This document shows, piece after piece, positions 26,697 to 35,602 of a stretch of DNA of 64,000 bases. The position numbers were made by a program, and so were the translations under genes. Source of the DNA: Pseudomonas sp. DG56-2 (GTDB lineage Bacteria; Pseudomonadota; Gammaproteobacteria; Pseudomonadales; Pseudomonadaceae); the NCBI RefSeq assembly GCF_004803755.1, contig NZ_CP032311.1, positions 2,744,501 to 2,808,500 on the forward strand. Reading direction: 5' to 3'. The notes under the pieces were generated by a model, which saw only the letters and a list, made by a program, of their open reading frames with translations, searched no databases and was not told the DNA's origin. Position 1 is the stretch's first letter. Each line of letters starts with the position of its first letter.

Positions 26697-27173
26697 TTAG
26701 AGGATGTAGCCGATACCGGCGAGGTAATCGTCACTGTTGATCAGGCTGATCAACTTGCGCTGGATCTTGAAGCCACCCTCGGCCCGTACCAGCTCGTACG
26801 TCAGGTCGGCGGTGTAGTGCTTGAGGCTTTCCTTACGAAACTCGCGCACGTTCTGTGCACAGCGCACGGTTAGATTCATGCCGTCGTCGACCAACACGCG
26901 AAAGCGCGACAAGCTGCGCACAGTGCGCGGTTGCGGGCTGGTGGAGATCGACTCGCCGCCAATCAAGCGTTGCACACGCAGCTTGCGCATGTGGTGATCG
27001 TCATAGGCGTAGTTCAGGGTGTTCTCGTAGTCAGTTTCTTTCGGGTTGATCGGGATGATGTACGTCCCTTTTTCCGTCCACAGGTTCAGCCAGGTGTCGT
27101 ACTCGCCGTGGTCGAGCATGTCGCCTTCCTGCCAGATGAAAGCGGTCACTTCTTGCAATAGTTGCAGGTTCAT
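26697..27173 (-). CDS. iacD: IacD, ring-hydroxylating oxygenase beta subunit
   Basis: A 158-residue small subunit of aromatic-ring dioxygenases (SnoaL-like cone fold). Typical segments are EVTAFIWQEGDMLDHGEYDT, WLNLWTEKGTYIIPINPKET, and the C-terminal ELVRAEGGFKIQRKLISLIN. It has a structural role with IacC in the Rieske oxygenase that releases catechol. The ATG at 27173 follows GGAGA and starts 14 bases after the iacC stop. An open frame 13 codons longer would overlap iacC and lacks a ribosome-binding site. Confidence 0.87.
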   Translation of the reverse strand: MNLQLLQEVTAFIWQEGDMLDHGEYDTWLNLWTEKGTYIIPINPKETDYENTLNYAYDDHHMRKLRVQRLIGGESISTSPQPRTVRSLSRFRVLVDDGMNLTVRCAQNVREFRKESLKHYTADLTYELVRAEGGFKIQRKLISLINSDDYLAGIGYIL

Positions 27174-27187
27174 AAGGTTCTCCACAC

Positions 27188-28462
27188 TCAAGCCGACATC
27201 ATCTTTTTCCACTGCTGGTAGGCCGCACGCATGCCGGTTTCGGCACTCACGTCGGACACCAGGCCGTCTTCGCTAGGCTTCTCGCCCGGCAACCCGCGGT
27301 TGAGCATGATCCACAGGTCTTCACCGGCGTTGGCACCCTTCTGTACGCGCTCCCACGCTTCGGAGTCGTCCGGTGTGCCAAAGCCCATCGGGCCCTGGAA
27401 GTGCTCATGTAGGCGCAGGCGATAGCGGTTAGCGACGGCCGGGCCGCCGTCCATGGTGATTACCGAGTGGTGAATTTCGGTTTCGTTGACCGAAATCGGT
27501 TGCAGCACGCGGAAAAACGCCATCGAGCAGGCGACGTTGGGGAACAGGTTGAGGTTGAAGCCCGAACCGCCGACCGCACGCACGATGCGCCGCACTTGTT
27601 GTTCTTCGATGCCTTCGTCACGCAGCTCGGCGGCCAGCGACTCAAAGCGCTCAGGAATGGGTTTGTCCAAGTCGGCCTCTAGGTCGACCAGGTCAGGGAT
27701 CATGACCATGACGCTGTGACCGTTGCCCAAATCTTCGACGTAGCCCGGGCCTTTGACGAAGTCGAACAGCTCCAGGGTTTGTTCATCGACCGAGGACAGG
27801 AAGCTCTTGTGCACCAACGGGAAGTGGTATGCATCGGTGGTGTTTTCCAGCTGGATCTTCCAGTTGCCCGGGAAGCGGAAACGGTGTTCACCCGGTACTT
27901 TGATGCCGTAACCGGCACCCTGCTTCATGAACAGGTCGATCCACTTTTTCGCTGCACCGAGGAAGTCACTGAGCGGCTCGATGTCATCTTTGAAGGTGGC
28001 GAAAATCATCCCGTTGTAGGTTTCGACGCGCAGGCTCACCAGCGGCAGTTCGGCCTTGTCGATGCAGTCGCCGTAGCTTTCCGGGTGCGGAATGCCGCGC
28101 AGCGAACCGTCCAGGGCGTAGCCCCAGCCGTGGTACGGGCAGACGAAGCTAGCGGTTTTACCCTTCTTGTGTTCGCATACGGTGGCACCACGGTGGCGGC
28201 ACCGGTTGAGCAGCACGTTGATGTTCTTCTTGCGGTCACGCACCACGATCACCGGCTGTTTGCCGACGTAGGTGGTTTTGTAGTTGCCGGCTTCCGGCAC
28301 TTCACTTTCGTGAGCGACCCACACCCAGGTGCTGTAGAAGATTTTGTCCAGTTCGGCATCAAACAGTGCCGGGTCGGTGTACAGCGAAGTGTGGACACGG
28401 TCAGCCTGCACCAGATCGGCAGGGTCGACCGCCAGGTTTACAGCGGGGATCAAATTGCTCAC
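27188..28462 (-). CDS. iacC: IacC, Rieske oxygenase alpha subunit
   Basis: A 424-residue catalytic subunit. The Rieske 2Fe-2S site is clear: CRHRGATVC and CPYHGW form C-x-H ... C-x2-H near residues 80-105. The mononuclear iron site is in NTTDAYHFPLVHKSF (D-x2-H-x4-H) near residue 205. Together with IacD and reductase IacF it should dioxygenate the late intermediate to give catechol. The start is a GTG at 28462, chosen because a strong AAGGAG lies five bases upstream and the next ATG is far inside. About 120 bp separate it from iacB, the longest gap within the operon. Confidence 0.91.
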   Translation of the reverse strand: MSNLIPAVNLAVDPADLVQADRVHTSLYTDPALFDAELDKIFYSTWVWVAHESEVPEAGNYKTTYVGKQPVIVVRDRKKNINVLLNRCRHRGATVCEHKKGKTASFVCPYHGWGYALDGSLRGIPHPESYGDCIDKAELPLVSLRVETYNGMIFATFKDDIEPLSDFLGAAKKWIDLFMKQGAGYGIKVPGEHRFRFPGNWKIQLENTTDAYHFPLVHKSFLSSVDEQTLELFDFVKGPGYVEDLGNGHSVMVMIPDLVDLEADLDKPIPERFESLAAELRDEGIEEQQVRRIVRAVGGSGFNLNLFPNVACSMAFFRVLQPISVNETEIHHSVITMDGGPAVANRYRLRLHEHFQGPMGFGTPDDSEAWERVQKGANAGEDLWIMLNRGLPGEKPSEDGLVSDVSAETGMRAAYQQWKKMMSA

Positions 28463-28583
28463 GGTATCTCCTTGCCGGATCAAATTCCGGCAACACGGCG
28501 CCTGCGGCTGCAATAAGAATCGCAACTGTGGCGTTAATTTTTTAAATGCAGTGTTACTCAGTGCGCGGCGAAGTTGCCGTCAA

Positions 28584-28946
28584 TCAAGCGCGTTGAATAA
28601 TCAACTCGCGCCCGACGCGGGCTTCAACTTTTGCATAGCGCCACAACTTGTATGTGCCCTCGCCCACCGCGGTTACGCGGAACAGATTGCAGGCGGCATG
28701 AACCGTCTCGATGTTCGGTACATCGGCCAGCAGGTAGGTGGTCCAAGGAAAGCCATCGGAGGGGCCAACCATGCCTTTGTCGTCATCCATGTTGCCCAGC
28801 ACGTTCACGCCTGGCAGGTCATGAATGCCGTTCCACATTTCGCTGAAGGCGGCCCACACTTGCAGTTGTTCTTCGCGCGGGGCATCAAAGAAGTTTTGGT
28901 TGATACCCATGCAAAACAACACACGCAATGCTTTGTAGTCACTCAT
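28584..28946 (-). CDS. iacB: IacB, small conserved protein
   Basis: A 120-residue protein of the DUF3303/muconolactone-isomerase-like alpha-beta barrel type: VLFCMGINQNFFDAPREEQL, then MDDDKGMVGPSDGFPWTTYL, and LYKLWRYAKVEARVGR-like strands at the end. Every iac cluster I know of carries such a gene next to iacA, but its reaction is not settled to my knowledge. GAGAAC precedes the start, 16 bp after iacA. Confidence 0.82.
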   Translation of the reverse strand: MSDYKALRVLFCMGINQNFFDAPREEQLQVWAAFSEMWNGIHDLPGVNVLGNMDDDKGMVGPSDGFPWTTYLLADVPNIETVHAACNLFRVTAVGEGTYKLWRYAKVEARVGRELIIQRA

Positions 28947-28962
28947 GATAAGTTCTCGTTAA

Positions 28963-30135
28963 TTAGATATAGCCAGGAAGCGGTTGTTTGCCGAAGAAGA
29001 TTGCGCCGGCGTTCTGATAAGTAACGTCGCCCATGAACGCATGCTGGGTAACTACTTGCGCATCATTGACGCAGCGGGCCAGCGGGCTTTCGTTGTACAC
29101 CCCGGTCATCCCCGAGAGCATTTGCGCGGTACGGGCAACATCGGCAGCAACGCGGGTGGCGTGGGTCGAAGATAATCGCAGCAAGTTGGTGGCGGCCGCT
29201 GGCACCGGGTCGCCGGCGAGCACATGGCTCCAGGCCTGATCAATCGACTCGTAGAAGAACGCCCGTGCCGAACGCAATGCCGCTTCTGCCTTGGCGATGT
29301 CTACCTGGGCCAAGGGGCGATCGGCCAATGCCGGGGCGCCGGTCACCGAGATGCGACCACTGGCCATGCCGGCCAACTCGTCCAGTGCGGCGCGGGCAAC
29401 ACCCAAGCCCACCACCGACAGCACTTGAGTGGCAAACGACAACGACGGGTAACGGAAGAACGGCTCATCAAGATTGGACGGGCCGCCGCGCACGAAGGTC
29501 CATTGCTCAGGCACCACTACGTCATCGATCACCAGATCGTGACTGCCGGTGCCCAACAAGCCCACGGTGTCCCAGGTCTGGTCAATGCGCACTTGCGATT
29601 GCGGCATGACGGCAATACGAGGCAGGTCGAACTTGTCACCATTTTTCGGCGCGATACCGACGCCAACAATATCAGCACCCATGGAGCCGCTGGAGTACTT
29701 CCAGCGACCCTTGACCTGGAAGCCGCCAGGCACCACTTCAGCCGGTTGCGGTGGGAAGATGCCGCCGGCAAATACCACGTCCGGGCCGTTGGCGTACACC
29801 TGAGCAATGGTTTCCAGGGGCAGCGCCGCCAGGTACACCGGGCTCATGCCGAAGCTTGCCACCCAGCCTGCCGAGCCGTCGGCGTGGGAAATGCGTTCAA
29901 TCATTTCGCAGAACTGCGCTGGCGAGCATTGGTTGCCGCCAAAGCGTTTTGGCACCAGAGCGCGGTATACGCCATGGACCTTGAAAGCATCGATGACGTC
30001 ACGCGAGATGTGCCGCTGGCGATCAAACTCACTCAGCCGGGCACGCTCCCGAACACCGTCAAGCAAGGCTTCAAAGGCAGCACCACTGGCAAGCGCAGAC
30101 GCAGGTGCAGCGTGCGAAACGCTAAGCGGATTCAT
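28963..30135 (-). CDS. iacA: IacA, acyl-CoA-dehydrogenase-fold flavin monooxygenase
   Basis: A 390-residue group D flavin monooxygenase with the acyl-CoA dehydrogenase fold: SRDVIDAFKVHGVYRALVPK, FGGNQCSPAQFCEMIERIS, HADGSAGWVASFG, the flavin region VKGRWKYSSGS, and a C-terminal four-helix part with MTGVYNESPLARC. IacA starts indole-3-acetate breakdown by oxygenating the indole ring with reduced flavin from IacG. GGAG precedes the ATG. It heads the iacABCDEFG operon; an IacR-type dyad lies about 165-195 bases upstream, and a LysR gene is divergent. Confidence 0.9.
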   Translation of the reverse strand: MNPLSVSHAAPASALASGAAFEALLDGVRERARLSEFDRQRHISRDVIDAFKVHGVYRALVPKRFGGNQCSPAQFCEMIERISHADGSAGWVASFGMSPVYLAALPLETIAQVYANGPDVVFAGGIFPPQPAEVVPGGFQVKGRWKYSSGSMGADIVGVGIAPKNGDKFDLPRIAVMPQSQVRIDQTWDTVGLLGTGSHDLVIDDVVVPEQWTFVRGGPSNLDEPFFRYPSLSFATQVLSVVGLGVARAALDELAGMASGRISVTGAPALADRPLAQVDIAKAEAALRSARAFFYESIDQAWSHVLAGDPVPAAATNLLRLSSTHATRVAADVARTAQMLSGMTGVYNESPLARCVNDAQVVTQHAFMGDVTYQNAGAIFFGKQPLPGYI

Positions 30136-30301
30136 AGAGAAACTCCGTCTTCAGTAACGGTTGTAAGGACGATGAGCAATGGGCAGTAGAGCGAGAATGC
30201 TCTTGGGGTAGCGCAGCAAGGCTGGCTAGGACAAGCAGGATGGGTCGGCATGATCGAGTACCTTTCTTGTTTTGGTGCCGTGGAGCGAATTTGCCTCCAA
30301 T

Positions 30302-30330
30302 TACGTGAATAGTCAATGGAATATTCATGC
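30302..30330. promoter_or_regulatory. Putative IacR operator 2 (upstream of iacA)
   Basis: TACGTGAATA at about 30302-30311, spacer GTCAATGGAA, then TATTCATGC at 30322-30330. It matches the iacH-iacR dyad at nearly every base, including most of the spacer. It lies in the 412-bp gap between iacA and a divergent LysR gene; the rest of that gap is AT-rich near 30370-30420 and shows no other element I can support. Confidence 0.7.
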
Positions 30331-30547
30331 TTACCGGCGGCGGTAACCCACGCATAAAACGGCCAATCGATTCATATAAAATCAATATAAATATATGATT
30401 AATAACGTTTTTTATGTTCATGCTCGAGCTGCAGCCACATGAGTTACCTGAAGAATATTGGAAAAATATTTTTGTAATTTTTACGGCCCGCTGACCAGCG
30501 GTGCTACCGTGTCCCCACAGCCGAGCACCTGCTGCGAGACGTTAGCC

Positions 30548-31480
30548 ATGCCTGCAAATGCCCTATCGGAACTGACCTTTCAGGACAGCCGTTTAAAGTA
30601 CCTCTACATCAGCCACCAGAGAGGCTCGATGCGCGCCGCAGCGGATGAATTCGGCGTAGCGGCCTCATCCATCAGCCGCCATATCGCCAAGCTTGAGCAG
30701 GAGCTGAACATCGAGTTGGTCAAGCAAGGTGCGCACCGCGTTGAGCTGACCGACGCAGGCAAGGTCGTGGTCGAGTACTACCAGACCCGCCTGGCGCACC
30801 AGCAGGACTTGTTCAGCAAGATGGACGATTTACGTGGCCAGCAGCAGAACTTAGCGGTCATAGCCGTGGGTGAAGGCTTACTGGACGCTCACGCGATCAG
30901 CAGCCTCAATCACTTTTTGCGCGAGCACAGAACGCTGCGCACCGAGATCATCAGTGCGCCTTCCTATGAAGTGCAGCGGATGGTTGCGCAAGACCAAGCG
31001 CACCTGGCGGTGATCTTCTCGCCGTGCCCGGCCGCTCAGTTTTCAAAGCTGTTCTCACTGGCGCAACCGTTGTGCCTGATCGTCGATCGCAATCACCCGC
31101 TGGCCGGACGTACACGCGTGAGCCTTGAAGACTTGAGCAAAACGTCGCTGATTCTGCCGGGCCCCAAGTTTCGCGTACGGGAACTGCTCGATCTGGCCTG
31201 TGCCAACATTGACTTGAAGATCGAGCCGGCCATTATCACCAACTCGCTGTCGGTGATTCTCGACTTTGTGCGCACTGGCGCCGGTGCGACCTTGCTACCC
31301 GAAAGGCCAGTGCGGGAGGAACTGAAATCCGGTGCACTCAGAGCTATCCCCATCGACTGTCCGCTTATGGAGCACACCGAGATACAGATCGTTACCCGCC
31401 GCTCACGACGCTTGCCCGAGGTCACTCAGGCGTTGGCACTGGCACTTGCCAAAGCCCTGCGTACTTCGCCGGTACGCTGA
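30548..31480 (+). CDS. LysR-family regulator beside iacA
   Basis: A 310-residue LysR-type regulator. The winged helix lies at about residues 8-70: LKYLYISHQRGSMRAAADEF, GVAASSISRHIAKLEQEL, and VELTDAGKVVVEYY. The effector domain has the usual IVDRNHPLAGRTRVSLEDL. It is divergent from iacA across a region that also has an IacR-type dyad, so the operon may be under dual control, by IacR and by this protein. The ATG at 30548 is chosen to fit the LysR N-terminus; an open frame from 30458 looks non-coding. Confidence 0.83.
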   Translation: MPANALSELTFQDSRLKYLYISHQRGSMRAAADEFGVAASSISRHIAKLEQELNIELVKQGAHRVELTDAGKVVVEYYQTRLAHQQDLFSKMDDLRGQQQNLAVIAVGEGLLDAHAISSLNHFLREHRTLRTEIISAPSYEVQRMVAQDQAHLAVIFSPCPAAQFSKLFSLAQPLCLIVDRNHPLAGRTRVSLEDLSKTSLILPGPKFRVRELLDLACANIDLKIEPAIITNSLSVILDFVRTGAGATLLPERPVREELKSGALRAIPIDCPLMEHTEIQIVTRRSRRLPEVTQALALALAKALRTSPVR

Positions 31481-31687
31481 GCACTGCTGCGCAGCACATC
31501 GCCGGCAAGGCGCTATGTAAGGGAACTGTTGCACAAAGCGCAACGACATCGTCGCCCTCTGTCATTGAGCCCTCCCCCCCCGCACCCGTAGCTTCTGCGC
31601 ATCCAGCGACGTTGCTCGCAGGTCACTGTGTGGCGTTCGCGTCGCACAGCATACAAAAACAGCAGCCAACGACCTTGAGGCGTATCC

Positions 31688-32317
31688 ATGAGCCATCAAC
31701 TGTATGAGTTGATCCGTTTGACCCTGCGCGTTCGCACCCCGTCGCACGCCTTGCCCAAGCTGCAAGCCGCCCTCGGCCAAGCCCTTGAAGGCGTTGAATT
31801 GGTGGGCTGCTGGGTGTCTGAAATTGGCCCGCAGAACACCATTGCAGTTATGCGCAGCTTTGCCTCAAGCGAAATCAAGGACGCCGAACGCACGCGCCTG
31901 TTGCTCGCAGCCGATGGCCTGGGCATCGGCGAGTACCTGTTGCACCAGCACATTGACGACTATTGCAGGTTCCCATTTCTGCAGCCGCTGCCAGCGGGAG
32001 AGCACGGCCCTTTCTACGAACTGCGCGAGTACAACCTGGTGCCTTCTGGCCTTGAACCCACCTTGCAAGGTTGGGAAAAAGCCGTTGGTCCACGCACCGG
32101 CGATGACTACTCCCAGGTGTACGCCGCCTTCTATGCCACCAGTGGCCGCGTACCGCGCTACCTGCATATCTGGCCTTACTCAAGCCTGGAGCAGCGCCTC
32201 GACGTGCGTACACGCGCGGTCAAAAACGGCGTTTGGCCACCCGAAAACTCGGCACCGCAACTGCAAGAAATGAACTCAGTGGTGTACCTGCCCGCCGCGT
32301 TTTCTCCTCTTTGTTAA
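31688..32317 (+). CDS. NIPSNAP family protein
   Basis: A 209-residue protein made of two NIPSNAP-type ferredoxin-like halves. The first begins LYELIRLTLRVRTP; the second begins FYELREYNLVPSGLEPTLQG near residue 112 and continues RYLHIWPYSSLEQRLDVR, the hallmark W-x-Y-x-S/D-L-x-x-R pattern. Small NIPSNAP proteins often occur in catabolic clusters, sometimes as isomerases or structural partners, but I cannot assign a reaction. GAGG precedes the ATG. It lies nine bases before the chemoreceptor gene, so the two are probably co-transcribed. Confidence 0.78.
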   Translation: MSHQLYELIRLTLRVRTPSHALPKLQAALGQALEGVELVGCWVSEIGPQNTIAVMRSFASSEIKDAERTRLLLAADGLGIGEYLLHQHIDDYCRFPFLQPLPAGEHGPFYELREYNLVPSGLEPTLQGWEKAVGPRTGDDYSQVYAAFYATSGRVPRYLHIWPYSSLEQRLDVRTRAVKNGVWPPENSAPQLQEMNSVVYLPAAFSPLC

Positions 32318-32326
32318 GGCACCGCG

Positions 32327-34465
32327 ATGAAAAACAGCTTGAGCATCCAGAGCAAAATCATTTGGCTCGCCAGTTTGTGCCTGATTACCGTGGTCGGCCT
32401 GCTGGTCAGCTTGTCCTTGCAGCAAACCCGCACCAGCACCGAAAACGCCAAGGACTTTGCCAGCCAGATACTGGCGCAAGCCGCTCAACGTACCCTGCAA
32501 GACAAAGCCCAGATACAAGCCCTGCAAGTACAGAACGGATTCAACAGTGCCTATCAATTGGCTGCTGGGCTCGGACGCCAGGTGCTGTTTCTACGTGAGC
32601 GCGCACAATCAGGTGAGCAAGCCGTCGCCACGCGTCAATCGCTGAGCACCGAGCTGCGCAAGGCCGCTGAAGATCACCCGGAGGTCCTCGGACTGTTTTT
32701 GATCTTCCAACCCAACGCACTGGACGGCATCGACGCCGCGTTCAAAGGCAACACCGACCTTGGCAGCAACGATGCCGGACGCTTTGCCGTCTACTGGTTG
32801 CAACCCAACCCCGGCGTATTACAAGCGGTACCGGGCGACGAAAAGCTGCTGGCAGACACCTCGAAAGGCCCCAGCGGCGCGGCTTTCAACACTTTCTTTA
32901 CCTGCCCTGTCGAGAGCGCCAAATCCTGCCTTCTCGAACCGTACTTTGATGAATCCACCGGCACCAAGCGGTTGGTCACAAGCATTGCCCTGCCGCTGAT
33001 CGTCGAGGGCAAGGTCATTGCCGTCATCGGCCTGGACATCAACCTGCAAGTCCTGCAGAAGGATGCCCAGGCGCAAGCGCAAAGACTCTATGACGGACGA
33101 GCCGGTATCTCCATCATCAGCCCCTCCGGCGTGCTTGCCGCGCACACCGAGTCGCCTGCCCAATTGGGCAGCGCCCTGCAGCAGGTTATGCCGACACAAG
33201 CCGCGCAGATCCTCGCATTGCAGAATCAAAACCGTATTCAGGCGTTGGACAGTGCCGATCAAATGCAACTGCTGGCACCGATCCAACCCATCGCTGGAGC
33301 CGAGCCTTGGGGGGTGTTGGTCAATGTACCGCGCAGCATCCTGGTCGCCCCTGCCGAGTCGATGAAAAGCTGGATGGACGGCCAACGCTGGAAGTCGTCC
33401 GGAATTGAACTGTCGCTCGGTTTGACGGCAGCGTTGCTGGGCATTGTGATGATGTGGTTTGCCGCCAAAAGCATCACCCGCCCACTGCTGCGCGTCAGCG
33501 AAATGCTCGATGACATCGCCGAGGGTGAAGGTGACCTGACCAAACGCCTGTCCTATGCCAAGAGTGACGAACTCGGTCGCTTGGCCCGCGCCTTCAATCG
33601 CTTCCTCGACAAACTGCAACCGGTGATTGTCCAGGTGCAACAAACGCTGGGAGGGGCGCGCACCACTGCCAATCAATCGGCGCTGATCGCTGAACAAACC
33701 AGCATCGGCATGCAGCAGCAGTTCCGCGAGATCGATCTGGTGGCCACCGCACTGCACGAAATGACCGTGGCAGCGCAATCGTCGGCACAAAGTGCAGCCT
33801 ATGCCGCCGACGCCGCCCGCCGCGCCGATGAAGCGACCCAGGAGGGCTTGGCAGTGGTCTCCCTGACATCCGGCGCGATCCAAACCCAAGCCCACGCGAT
33901 GACTAGCGGCATGGCGCAGTTGCAGTCACTCGGAGACAGCAGCCAGCGAATCGGCTCGGTACTGGAAGTAATCCTGTCCATCGCCGGGCAAACCAACCTG
34001 CTGGCCCTCAATGCGGCCATCGAGGCGGCCCGCGCTGGCGAGGCAGGCCGCGGCTTTGCTGTGGTAGCTGATGAGGTACGTGGGTTGGCGCAACGCACCC
34101 AACACTCGGTGGAAGAAATCCGCCAGGTGATCCATGACCTGCAGGACGGCACCCGCGATGTCACCGAATCGATGCACGCCAACCATGAACTGGCCCAGCA
34201 GAACGTCGCGCAAGTGCAGCAAGCGGTACGCACCCTGGAGCAGATCGGCCAGGCGGTGAACGAAATCACCGATATGAACCTGCAGATCGCCAGTGCCGCT
34301 GAAGAGCAAAGCAGCGTTGCCGAAGAGATCAATCGTAACGTTCAGGCCATCCGCAATGTGACCGAATCGCTGTCTGGGCAGGCGGAGCAGTCGGCGCTGA
34401 TCAGCCAGCGGTTGACTGCGCAGGCGGATCATCAGCAAGTGCTGATTCAGCTGTTTAAGGCGTAA
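32327..34465 (+). CDS. Methyl-accepting chemotaxis protein
   Basis: A 712-residue chemoreceptor. It has a first membrane helix at about residues 10-30, a large periplasmic sensor (about 35-355, probably a double-Cache domain), and a second membrane helix near 365-385 (LSLGLTAALLGIVMMWFAAK). A HAMP linker follows (SITRPLLRVSEMLDDIAEGE), then a long cytoplasmic coiled coil. The signalling tip is unmistakable: AGQTNLLALNAAIEAARAGE and GRGFAVVADEVRGLAQRT. Its place between the iac and cat genes suggests it senses indole-3-acetate, a related compound or an aromatic acid. Chemotaxis to indole-3-acetate is reported in P. putida, as I recall. The ligand is inference. Confidence 0.93.
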   Translation: MKNSLSIQSKIIWLASLCLITVVGLLVSLSLQQTRTSTENAKDFASQILAQAAQRTLQDKAQIQALQVQNGFNSAYQLAAGLGRQVLFLRERAQSGEQAVATRQSLSTELRKAAEDHPEVLGLFLIFQPNALDGIDAAFKGNTDLGSNDAGRFAVYWLQPNPGVLQAVPGDEKLLADTSKGPSGAAFNTFFTCPVESAKSCLLEPYFDESTGTKRLVTSIALPLIVEGKVIAVIGLDINLQVLQKDAQAQAQRLYDGRAGISIISPSGVLAAHTESPAQLGSALQQVMPTQAAQILALQNQNRIQALDSADQMQLLAPIQPIAGAEPWGVLVNVPRSILVAPAESMKSWMDGQRWKSSGIELSLGLTAALLGIVMMWFAAKSITRPLLRVSEMLDDIAEGEGDLTKRLSYAKSDELGRLARAFNRFLDKLQPVIVQVQQTLGGARTTANQSALIAEQTSIGMQQQFREIDLVATALHEMTVAAQSSAQSAAYAADAARRADEATQEGLAVVSLTSGAIQTQAHAMTSGMAQLQSLGDSSQRIGSVLEVILSIAGQTNLLALNAAIEAARAGEAGRGFAVVADEVRGLAQRTQHSVEEIRQVIHDLQDGTRDVTESMHANHELAQQNVAQVQQAVRTLEQIGQAVNEITDMNLQIASAAEEQSSVAEEINRNVQAIRNVTESLSGQAEQSALISQRLTAQADHQQVLIQLFKA

Positions 34466-34606
34466 ATGATTGGGTAGTTTTGAGCGTCATTTGCGTATCC
34501 AGTTGCGGCCGGCGAATTTGCAGACATAGGCCAAATGAACGATTCGCCAGTGCGCCCTTTACGCTGCACTGACTGCTGTTGATGTCGCCACCATCAGGAG
34601 AGCAGC

Positions 34607-35461
34607 ATGCCGCAGATTCTAGCGAACAAGATCGCCATCATCACCGGTGCCAGCCGAGGCATCGGTGCCGCGATCGCCAAGCGCTTTGCCGCCGAAGGCG
34701 CTCGGGTTGTGATTACTGCCCGTACCGGCGAGCCAGGCGGCAGGCTACCCGGCTCATTGCAGGAAACCGCCGATTACATCTGCAGCCGGGGTGGAAAATG
34801 CTTGAGCATCACCGGCGATCTATCCAAGGAAGAAGACCGCGAACGCATCATGGCGCAAACGCTCGAGCACTGGGGTGGTGTCGACATTCTGGTCAATAAC
34901 GCAGCCTTTGCACGCTTCGCCCCAACCCAGGAGCAGCGGGCCAGGCATGTGCAGCTGTCGCTGGGAATCAACTTCATTGCACCGCTGCACCTGAGCCAAC
35001 TGGCTGTACCAGTGATGGTTGAACGCGGTGGCGGCTGGATCCTCAATCTGTCCAGTGCAACTTCACAGCGACCTGGTTGTGGCCCTTACTACAGCGATGA
35101 CCGCGCCTACCGTTTCCATAACACCGCCTCGCCAAGCCTGTACGGCGCCACCAAGGCGGCGTTGGAACGTTTGACAGCAGGCTGGGCCATGGAACTGGCC
35201 AGCCAGTCGATTGCCATCAATAGCCTCGCACCGGTCGAAGCGGTGGCCAGTGAAGGTGCGCTCGACACTGGCAGCATCGATGATCAGGCGATATTCGAGC
35301 CGATCGAAGCGATGGCCGAAGCCGCCCTGGCGCTCTGCTCAGGCCCCCGCCAGTCGCTGACCGGGCGTAATGCCTGCAGCCTGCCATTGCTGGAGGAACT
35401 AGGACTAAGCGTGCGCGCCCTGGATGGCCGGAGCGAACTCGCCCCACAGGCTAATCAATGA
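34607..35461 (+). CDS. Short-chain dehydrogenase/reductase
   Basis: A 284-residue SDR enzyme with cofactor loop TGASRGIGAAIAKRF, NNAAF near residue 100, serine in NLSSATSQRPG, and Y-x3-K as LYGATKAALERL near residue 185. A 20-residue insertion (YYSDDRAYRFHNTAS) precedes the catalytic tyrosine, which is unusual. The R in VVITARTGE suggests NADP(H). It stands alone between the chemoreceptor and the convergent cat operon, with a ribosome-binding GGAGAG seven bases before the ATG. Its substrate is not evident. Confidence 0.82.
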   Translation: MPQILANKIAIITGASRGIGAAIAKRFAAEGARVVITARTGEPGGRLPGSLQETADYICSRGGKCLSITGDLSKEEDRERIMAQTLEHWGGVDILVNNAAFARFAPTQEQRARHVQLSLGINFIAPLHLSQLAVPVMVERGGGWILNLSSATSQRPGCGPYYSDDRAYRFHNTASPSLYGATKAALERLTAGWAMELASQSIAINSLAPVEAVASEGALDTGSIDDQAIFEPIEAMAEAALALCSGPRQSLTGRNACSLPLLEELGLSVRALDGRSELAPQANQ

Positions 35462-35462
35462 C

Positions 35463-35587
35463 GTAGGAGCTAGCTTGCTGGCGATCGAGTGCACAGCGCT
35501 CGCAAAACCACGTTCCACGGCCAACCTGGCGCTGGCATTGCTGCCGCTGCGCGCCAGATAACGAACCAAAGCCCGCTCCCACAAGGT
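35463..35587. repeat. Pair of degenerate REP-like elements, inverted
   Basis: GTAGGAGCTAGCTTGCTGGC at 35463-35482 and, inverted, GCCCGCTCCCACAAGGT at 35571-35587 match the two ends of Pseudomonas REP palindromes (GTGGGAGCGGGCTTGC). They fill the gap between the convergent SDR and catA genes, a usual place for such repeats, where they may limit read-through. Confidence 0.6.
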
Positions 35588-35602
35588 CATATGTGCGCTT
35601 GA

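Noticed and set aside
32819..33895. Long minus-strand frame inside the chemoreceptor gene.
   Set aside because: Shadow of the Gln/Ala-rich chemoreceptor; composition is dominated by codon mirror images.
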